A stretch of 45,865 bases of DNA from Desulfobacteraceae bacterium (GTDB lineage: Bacteria > Desulfobacterota > Desulfobacteria > Desulfobacterales > Desulfosalsimonadaceae). A model generated the notes under the pieces. The model was given only the letters and a program-made list of their open reading frames with translations. It had not been told where the DNA came from and made no database searches. Positions 40,406 through 45,865 of the stretch are shown one piece after another. The DNA is taken from assembly GCA_021737045.1 (NCBI GenBank), contig JAIPES010000013.1:1-45865 (forward strand), given 5' to 3'. Position numbers and translations under genes: made by a program. Position 1 is the stretch's first letter. Each line of letters begins with the position of its first letter.

Positions 40406-42133
40406 ATGAATCCGAAATGGATACTCAGGGACGCATATAAAACATTTACCGCAGACCAGGACAAAGTTGCCGACCCGCAGGAAACCGTGGCAAATGTCAG
40501 GCGCCGGTTTGCCGAACAGAACCTGGCCGTACTGGCCAAAACCGCGCGCATTGACACGGGCCGGCTGGATATACCGGTTTATGTTTCCGTGTGCGGCCCG
40601 GATGCCCGGGCGCTGACCGGCACAGCCAAGCAGATGGGAAAAGGCGCCACCCCGGCCCAGGCAGAGGCCAGCGCGGTCATGGAACTGGTGGAGCGGTTCA
40701 GCTTCTATAGTTTTGCCGCAGACCCGGCCAATTTCGTGGAAGCCACCCGGCCGGAAATGGGGAAATCCGCCCTGCCCTTTGAAGCCATTGCCGCATCCGT
40801 CCACGATGACTCAGAAGACCTGGAAGCCGCGGCCCGGGTATTTGAAACCATTCCCTTTAAATGGGCCATGGGCGCCAATCTGACCCGCGGCCATGACGTG
40901 CGGGTTCCTTTTGAATGGTTTTTTGCCATCAATGAATTCAACGGCACTTCTGCCGGCAACTGCCTGGAGGAAGCCCTTTGTCAGGGAATCTGTGAAATTG
41001 TGGAGCGCCACGTATCTGCAAGGATCTGCCGGGAACAGATCCCCGTGCCCGGTATTGACCCGGCATCGGCAACAGACCCCATGGTGCGGGACATGCTGGA
41101 AAAATACAAAAAAAACGGCATCCGGGTGTTTTTATCGGATTTTTCCCTGGACACGGGCATTGCCACTGTCGGGGCCCTCGCCTTTGATCCGGAAACCTTT
41201 CCGCACCAAAGCGAAATCGTCTGGACCGCCGGCACTGCCCCGGATCCGGAAAAAGCTTTGTCGCGCGCTCTGGCTGAAACCGCCCAGCTGGCCGGTGATT
41301 TTCACACCGGATCCAATTATGTGGCCAGCGGACTGCCCAAGCCGGCCGGACCGGCCGATGTCGCGCATATCACCGAACCCGGCATGATCAAAAACATCAC
41401 GGACCTGCCCGATATCTCAGACCGCAATATCCGAATCGAGGTTCAGCGCTGCATTGCCGCGTTAAAGCAGCAAAACCTGGATGTCATCACCGTCGACACC
41501 ACCCACCCGGGCCTCGGAGTATGCGCCCTATACACCGTGGTTCCCGGAGCGCGCTTCCGGGAGCGGGCTGCCGCCGGAAGTGTGGGCATGTTCTGTGCCC
41601 GGCTGATCACGGAAAAATTTGATCCTCAAGAGGCCGCACAACGGCTGGCGCAGATGGATGCCATGATGCCGGGTAAATATTACGTGCAATTTTATCTGGG
41701 AAAAACCAGAATGGAACTCGGTGAGACAGAGGCGGCCATAGCACTTTTCCAATCCGCGCTGGCCCTTGATCCCCACGCCCAGGATGTTGCCAGTATCTAT
41801 TCCTACATGGGCCAGACGTTGAAAGATGCCGGAGACTATGACAATGCCCTGCAAAGCGCGGAAAAAGGGCTTGAATGGGACCATGAACGCACTGATTTGC
41901 ACAACCTGGCCGGGTTCTGCCATTTCAAGAAAAAAGATCACGAAGCAGCGGTTGACAGTTTTTCCAAGGTGATTGCACTTAACCCGGCATCGGGCATTGA
42001 TCATGCCAACCTGGCGGTCAACTACCGGGAAATGGGGGATAGGGACGCGGCCATACGGTTTTTCCGGATTGCCCTGGACCTGGACCCTTCCCTGGAATTT
42101 GCCCGGCAGCACCTGGAAGCACTCAGGAAATAA
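40406..42133 (+). CDS. YcaO-family protein with C-terminal TPR repeats
   Basis: A 575-residue protein. The N-terminal about 400 residues form a YcaO ATP-dependent backbone-modifying domain: ATP-site glutamates lie in GKGATPAQAEASAVMELVER and in NCLEEALCQGICEIVERH. The C-terminal about 170 residues hold tetratricopeptide repeats (YVQFYLGKTRMELGE, YMGQTLKDAGDYDNALQSA, LHNLAGFCHFKKKDHEAA, HANLAVNYREMGDRDAA). YcaO enzymes make azolines or thioamides in peptides and proteins; with no RiPP precursor, TfuA or E1-like partner beside it, a protein target such as a ribosomal or enzyme subunit is more likely. ATGs at 40394 and a TTG at 40364 are other starts. The last 11 bases overlap the convergent ABC gene. 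Confidence 0.88.
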   Translation: MNPKWILRDAYKTFTADQDKVADPQETVANVRRRFAEQNLAVLAKTARIDTGRLDIPVYVSVCGPDARALTGTAKQMGKGATPAQAEASAVMELVERFSFYSFAADPANFVEATRPEMGKSALPFEAIAASVHDDSEDLEAAARVFETIPFKWAMGANLTRGHDVRVPFEWFFAINEFNGTSAGNCLEEALCQGICEIVERHVSARICREQIPVPGIDPASATDPMVRDMLEKYKKNGIRVFLSDFSLDTGIATVGALAFDPETFPHQSEIVWTAGTAPDPEKALSRALAETAQLAGDFHTGSNYVASGLPKPAGPADVAHITEPGMIKNITDLPDISDRNIRIEVQRCIAALKQQNLDVITVDTTHPGLGVCALYTVVPGARFRERAAAGSVGMFCARLITEKFDPQEAAQRLAQMDAMMPGKYYVQFYLGKTRMELGETEAAIALFQSALALDPHAQDVASIYSYMGQTLKDAGDYDNALQSAEKGLEWDHERTDLHNLAGFCHFKKKDHEAAVDSFSKVIALNPASGIDHANLAVNYREMGDRDAAIRFFRIALDLDPSLEFARQHLEALRK

Positions 42134-42941
42134 GGGTTTTGAGATTCTCCCGGATATAGCGGCCCGGCACAGGGGTCACCCTGGGCATGGGGCCAAGCGG
42201 GCTCTGATCCACAAGCAGAGGACACCCATAAGCCGCCTCCAGGGTCTCATAGGTCAGCACCTGGTCCGGGGGGCCCCACTGGATCATTTTTCCCTGGTGT
42301 AAAAGCATCAGGGTGTCGGCGTACATGGCTGCCAGGTTCACGTCATGGGAGACCATGATAACGGTAATGCTTTTTTCATTGCGCATCTTTTCCATCAGGT
42401 CCATGACCCGAAGCTGGTGAGAGATGTCCAGGGCTGCTGTGGGCTCGTCGAGTAAAATCAGTTCCGGCTCCTGGCAGATGGCCCTGGCGATAAAGACCCG
42501 CTGGCGCTCGCCGCCGCTTAGCTGGTCCATTCGCCGGTCTGCCAGGCGGGCAACTCCGGTAAAATCCATGGCCTGATCGGCCAGAGCGTGATCCCTGGCC
42601 GATTCCAGGCCGAATGTGCCCAGATGCGGACTGCGTCCGAACAATACCACGTCTCTGACCCGGAATGGAAAATCCATGGGCACCTGCTGGGGCACAAATG
42701 CCATGCGCCGGGCAAGGTCCCTTCTGCCGTAGCTTTTCAGCCTTCGGCCTAAAATCTGCACCCGGCCGGACACAGGCCTGAGCAGACCGGCCATGATTTT
42801 CATCAAAGTGGTTTTTCCGGAACCGTTGGGGCCGATCAGGATAAAGCATTCGCCTTTTTTGACCTCAAAGAAGACATCTTTAAGCACTGTTTGATCCGCA
42901 TAAGCGGCAGATACGCCTGTAACCGAAACAGCCGGGTTCAT
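42123..42941 (-). CDS. btuD: ABC importer ATP-binding protein (BtuD/FecE type)
   Basis: A 272-residue ATPase: Walker A GPNGSGKTT, Q-loop VPQQ, signature LSGGERQR, Walker B LILLDEP and H-loop VSHD. It energises the FecCD-type permease encoded directly upstream (ATGA overlap). The C-terminal about 40 residues beyond the ATPase core (LEAAYGCPLLVDQSPLG) are common in cobalamin/siderophore importers. Specificity is taken from the neighbouring BtuF-like protein; an iron-chelate role cannot be excluded. Confidence 0.92.
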   Translation of the reverse strand: MNPAVSVTGVSAAYADQTVLKDVFFEVKKGECFILIGPNGSGKTTLMKIMAGLLRPVSGRVQILGRRLKSYGRRDLARRMAFVPQQVPMDFPFRVRDVVLFGRSPHLGTFGLESARDHALADQAMDFTGVARLADRRMDQLSGGERQRVFIARAICQEPELILLDEPTAALDISHQLRVMDLMEKMRNEKSITVIMVSHDVNLAAMYADTLMLLHQGKMIQWGPPDQVLTYETLEAAYGCPLLVDQSPLGPMPRVTPVPGRYIRENLKTLIS

Positions 42942-43936
42942 GCGCTGCTCCTTCTCAGCAGAAAAATAAAAACAGGCGCTCCGATCATGGCGGTGATCAC
43001 CCCGGCGGGCATTTCCCCCTGCCTGGGCAAAATACGGGCCAGCAAATCACAGAGCACCAGGTAGGCCGCGCCGCCGAAAATACAGGCCGGGGTCAGGACC
43101 CGGTGGTCCGAGCCCAGCAGCAGCCGCAGCAGATGCGGAATCACCAGGCCCACAAAGGCAATCAACCCGCACTGAAACACTGTTGCGCTGACCATAAAAG
43201 AGCTGAGCACCAGCAAACTCACACTCACCAGCCGGACATTAACGCCCATGGACTGGGCCATTTCCCTTCCCATCAGCAGCAGGTTCATTTTGTGCGACAG
43301 CCAGAAAATGGCGGCAAAACAGGGCAGCACCATCATGGCCAGAAGACGGGCTTCGGCCATTCCCCCGGAGGACAAGTCCCCCATGAGCCAGAACATGATG
43401 TTCTGCAGCCGGGCATCCCTGGCAAGGGAGAGCAGAAACATGATACCGGCTGAACAAAACGCATTGACCATGACTCCGGAAAGCAGCAGGGATTCCTTTT
43501 TGGCCGTGGTCTGCCCGGAGGCAATACCCAAAACCAGAAACAGAGTGGCCATACCGCCGGCAAACGCCAGCATCCCTACCCCCGGAAACCGGGCCAGGCC
43601 CAAAAGAATGCCGATGATTGCACCAATGGCCGAACCGCCGGAGATTCCCAGGATATAGGGCTCTGCCAGGGGATTTCGCAAAAGCGCCTGAAACACCAGA
43701 CCGCCAAGGGAAAGGGATGCGCCCACAAGGGCGGCCAGAAGCACCCGGGGAAACCGGATTTTCCAGATAATCGAATGCATCAGGCTTTCATCCCGGAAAA
43801 AATCCCGAATGGCCTGGATAACGTCTGCCGCCCCGGCTCCGGAGGAGCCCATGGTCAGGCCCAGAAATCCGGCTGCCGCCAAAAGCACGGCCAAAATCGC
43901 AGAAACCAGAAATATTCGCTTGACCACGGCCGTCAT
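42938..43936 (-). CDS. btuC: ABC importer permease (BtuC/FecCD type)
   Basis: A 332-residue permease with about nine to ten membrane helices. Marks of the family: SLSLGGLVFQALLRNPLAEPYILGISGG (the gate/coupling region; here cited in part), FVGLVIPHLLRLLLG and the C-terminal GVITAMIGAPVFIFLL. Starts in an ATGA overlap with the stop of the binding-protein gene and ends in the same way into the ATPase gene, so the three are translated as a unit. Confidence 0.93.
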   Translation of the reverse strand: MTAVVKRIFLVSAILAVLLAAAGFLGLTMGSSGAGAADVIQAIRDFFRDESLMHSIIWKIRFPRVLLAALVGASLSLGGLVFQALLRNPLAEPYILGISGGSAIGAIIGILLGLARFPGVGMLAFAGGMATLFLVLGIASGQTTAKKESLLLSGVMVNAFCSAGIMFLLSLARDARLQNIMFWLMGDLSSGGMAEARLLAMMVLPCFAAIFWLSHKMNLLLMGREMAQSMGVNVRLVSVSLLVLSSFMVSATVFQCGLIAFVGLVIPHLLRLLLGSDHRVLTPACIFGGAAYLVLCDLLARILPRQGEMPAGVITAMIGAPVFIFLLRRSSA

Positions 43937-44862
43937 CTCGCGCTGTCCCCGTCACTGTCAAACAGCTGCGGATGGAAAAGCCGGGCCAGTTCTTCAAGTC
44001 CTTTGACCAGCCGGGGCGAGGGGCGGTCGTATAGATTGGAGTCTACCAGGTGAATGCGGTCATCGGCCACTGCGGGCAGGTCCTCCCATTGCTGCCATTG
44101 CTGCAGCACCCGGTCAAAAACCTTGTGTCGGTCCATGGAGGTGACAATGATCACCTCCGGGGCCAGGGCCAGCACATCCTCCACTGAATACCTCGGATAT
44201 CCGGGATGGCCGCCGGCCAGGTTGCGGCCGCCGGCCTTTTGGATCAATTCATTGATAAAGGTATTGGACCCGGCGGAAACAATGGGATCCACGCCAATCT
44301 GAAAAAAGACCCCGGGGCGGTGGGATACGCTGTCCACCTTTTTGCTCACCGCGGCCATGCGCTGATCCATGTCCGAGACCACATCCCCGGCGCGCTGCTC
44401 TGCGTCAAGGATTTTGCCGATGTCGGATATGGTCTTCATCACCGAATCCAAATCCCTGGGATTGACCGCATACACGGCAATGTTCATTTCCTCCAGGCGC
44501 CGGATAATGCGCAATGGATTGCCGTCCTTGATGGCAATGCACAGATCCGGCTCTAAGGAGACGATCTTTTCCAGGTCCAGATAAACATAGGAGCCAACGG
44601 ATGGCAAATTCCCGGCCTCTGCGGGATAATCGCTGTACTGGGTTGCACCCACCAGGCGCTGCTCGCAGTTTAAGGAATAGACAATTTCCGTAATACTCGG
44701 CGCCAAGCTTACCACCCGGACCGGATCATCAGGCACCCGGACCTTGCGGCCGGTGTGATCCATGACCATCTGTGCATGCACGAACCCTGCGCCAAGCAGA
44801 AAATACAGAAAAATCAACTGCAGGATTTTCCAACCAGCTGGCTTTGTTTTGTTATTGGCCAT
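43933..44862 (-). CDS. btuF: Periplasmic cobalamin/chelate-binding protein (BtuF-like)
   Basis: A 309-residue class III binding protein. A signal peptide (hydrophobic residues about 13-28, cleavage after VHA) precedes the fold: RVVSLAPSITEIVYSLN, LVGATQYSDYP, and LEPDLCIAIKDGNP, all typical of BtuF-type B12 binders. Iron-siderophore binding is the alternative. First gene of the btuF-btuC-btuD set. I see no cobalamin riboswitch in the 270 bases upstream. Confidence 0.88.
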   Translation of the reverse strand: MANNKTKPAGWKILQLIFLYFLLGAGFVHAQMVMDHTGRKVRVPDDPVRVVSLAPSITEIVYSLNCEQRLVGATQYSDYPAEAGNLPSVGSYVYLDLEKIVSLEPDLCIAIKDGNPLRIIRRLEEMNIAVYAVNPRDLDSVMKTISDIGKILDAEQRAGDVVSDMDQRMAAVSKKVDSVSHRPGVFFQIGVDPIVSAGSNTFINELIQKAGGRNLAGGHPGYPRYSVEDVLALAPEVIIVTSMDRHKVFDRVLQQWQQWEDLPAVADDRIHLVDSNLYDRPSPRLVKGLEELARLFHPQLFDSDGDSAR

Positions 44863-45133
44863 CTGCGACCTCTTCTATGTGATCCATGATCATGCGTACA
44901 GGGTTCGGGTCCGGGCCATTGATTTCCAACACCATTTTTTCTCCATCTGTCTGCACCGGCCATTGAAAGCCGGGCTTGGGGATCAAAACCGAAATTCGTG
45001 GGTATCCTAACCGGAAACAACCTGATATTCAAGGGTGTTCAATGAAGTTTCCTGAAATGTGCTTTTGTTTCCTCTGTTTTCCGGTTCTTTAACCGCGCTT
45101 GACCTGCCTGATATTTATTGATAAAGAAAAAGA
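44863..45133. other. Region upstream of btuF with a possible short minus-strand ORF
   Basis: On the minus strand a frame is open from 45028 to a TAA at 44852-44854 that overlaps the btuF ATG. It reads as protein-like (ISVLIPKPGFQWPVQTDGEK, later MVLEINGPDPNPVRMIMDHI) but has only a TTG (44986) or a late ATG as start and no ribosome site. It may be a small coupled gene or a remnant. On the plus strand 45034-45133 contains the leader of the GTPase gene. No riboswitch consensus recognised. Confidence 0.4.
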
Positions 45134-45865
45134 ATGTACCGGGAAAACTACATAAATGCACTGCGCCTGGAAATGGTCGAAATGGTGCGCGACGGGCTCT
45201 CGCCTGTGGCGCTCAAGTATGGCTATTCGGACGTGGCCCTGGAAAGCACCATCAAATGGCGCCCGCTTGTGCTGGTGGTGGGCAACTATTCCTCTGGCAA
45301 ATCCACCCTGATCAACGAATTTCTGGGCGGGGATGTGCAGGCGGTGGGACAGGCCCCAACAGATGATTCCTTTACGATTATCACCTATGATGATGCGGTT
45401 GCTGAACAAGGCACGGTCCGGGTTACCGAAGAGCGCGACGGAAAATATCTGCTAAACGACCCGGATTATCCGTTTGAAATCCTGAAAAAGCACGGACAGC
45501 GCTTTGCTTCCCATTTCCGGCTCAAAAAGGTCAATTCCCCTTTTCTCAGAAATCTGGCCATCATTGACACACCCGGCATGCTCGATTCCATCACGGAACG
45601 GGACCGGGGCTACAATTACCAGGACGTGATCGGGGATCTGGCCCAACTGGCCGATCTGGTGCTGGTGCTGTTTGATCCGCACAAGGCCGGCACCGTGCGC
45701 GAGGCCCACACCAGCCTGCGCGAGACCATATCCGCCCGGACCTTTGAGGACCGGGTCCTTTTCGTGCTCAACCGAATTGATGAATGTTCATCCTTAAGTG
45801 ATTTGCTCCAGGTCTACGGGACCCTGTGCTGGAATCTGTCTCAGATCACGGGCCGAAAAGACATC
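45134..45865 (+). CDS. Dynamin-like GTPase, N-terminal part (cut by window end)
   Basis: The first 244 codons of a large GTPase with no stop before the window ends. G motifs: P-loop GNYSSGKST (near residue 51-59), a Thr in APTDDSFT (switch I), DTPG (switch II) and NRID (base recognition). The order and the NYSSGKSTLINEFL segment fit the EHD/dynamin superfamily, which remodels membranes; bacterial members are varied. A weak AAAGAAAAAGA leads the ATG. The remainder and its neighbours are outside the window. Confidence 0.85.
   Translation, partial: MYRENYINALRLEMVEMVRDGLSPVALKYGYSDVALESTIKWRPLVLVVGNYSSGKSTLINEFLGGDVQAVGQAPTDDSFTIITYDDAVAEQGTVRVTEERDGKYLLNDPDYPFEILKKHGQRFASHFRLKKVNSPFLRNLAIIDTPGMLDSITERDRGYNYQDVIGDLAQLADLVLVLFDPHKAGTVREAHTSLRETISARTFEDRVLFVLNRIDECSSLSDLLQVYGTLCWNLSQITGRKDI

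Noticed and set aside
44863-45133. Cobalamin riboswitch upstream of btuF
   Set aside because: I looked for the B12-box-like GCCACTG pattern and surrounding stems and did not find them on the minus strand.

Overview
This window looks like a chromosomal stretch from a sulfate-reducing deltaproteobacterium (phylum Desulfobacterota, most likely Desulfobacterales). That placement is inferred from gene content and style: an outer membrane (LptD, an AsmA-like protein), a stand-alone GrdB-like selenoprotein, a 2[4Fe-4S] ferredoxin, moderately high GC with ATGA-type gene overlaps, and a dispersed hairpin repeat built on a GATGGCACCGTAAAAAG-type end. No rRNA, tRNA, CRISPR array, prophage or intact transposase gene was seen. 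Nearly all genes are housekeeping or metabolic.

Layout. 1-407 is a repeat-rich intergenic stretch, followed by a small Cys-rich ORF, a ComEA-like protein, a metallophosphoesterase, a LysM membrane protein and an alpha/beta hydrolase. 3893-7985 (+) is a compact run: small unknown protein, M29 aminopeptidase, mannose-6-phosphate isomerase, QueE and QueC (7-deazaguanine synthesis). 8009-9795 (-) holds a GrdB-family selenoprotein read through an in-frame TGA, with its own SECIS-like hairpin, plus a Cys-rich MerR regulator. 9934-15576 (+) encodes a UPF0182 membrane protein and a large AsmA-like protein. 15585-21800 (-) encodes FtsK, RNase J, a small unknown, an alkyltransferase (Ogt) and a frameshifted LarA-like gene. 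A ferredoxin with its own promoter follows.

22265-27056 (-) reads yhaM-like exonuclease, thymidylate kinase, a cysteine synthase fused to a cysteinyl-tRNA-synthetase-like domain, and an unknown gene coupled to the fusion by an ATGA overlap. Divergent from it, 27245-38835 (+) carries lptD, an HU/IHF protein, holB, a RicT/PSP1 protein, metG, a transpeptidase-only PBP and a 1251-residue GlmS-like protein. 38841-39039 is a MITE-like element with terminal inverted repeats and an 8-bp direct repeat. Then come corA (-), a YcaO-TPR protein (+), a BtuFCD-type ABC importer (-) and the start of a dynamin-like GTPase cut by the window end.

The points that stand out are: (1) the CysK-CysRS fusion, whose synthetase half has lost KMSKS and altered HIGH; (2) the selenoprotein with adjacent MerR regulator and a shared candidate operator; (3) the giant GlmS-like protein whose catalytic-type Cys lies about 53 residues inside and whose glutaminase domain is split by an insertion; (4) the hairpin/MITE repeat family; and (5) the frameshift in the LarA-like gene.
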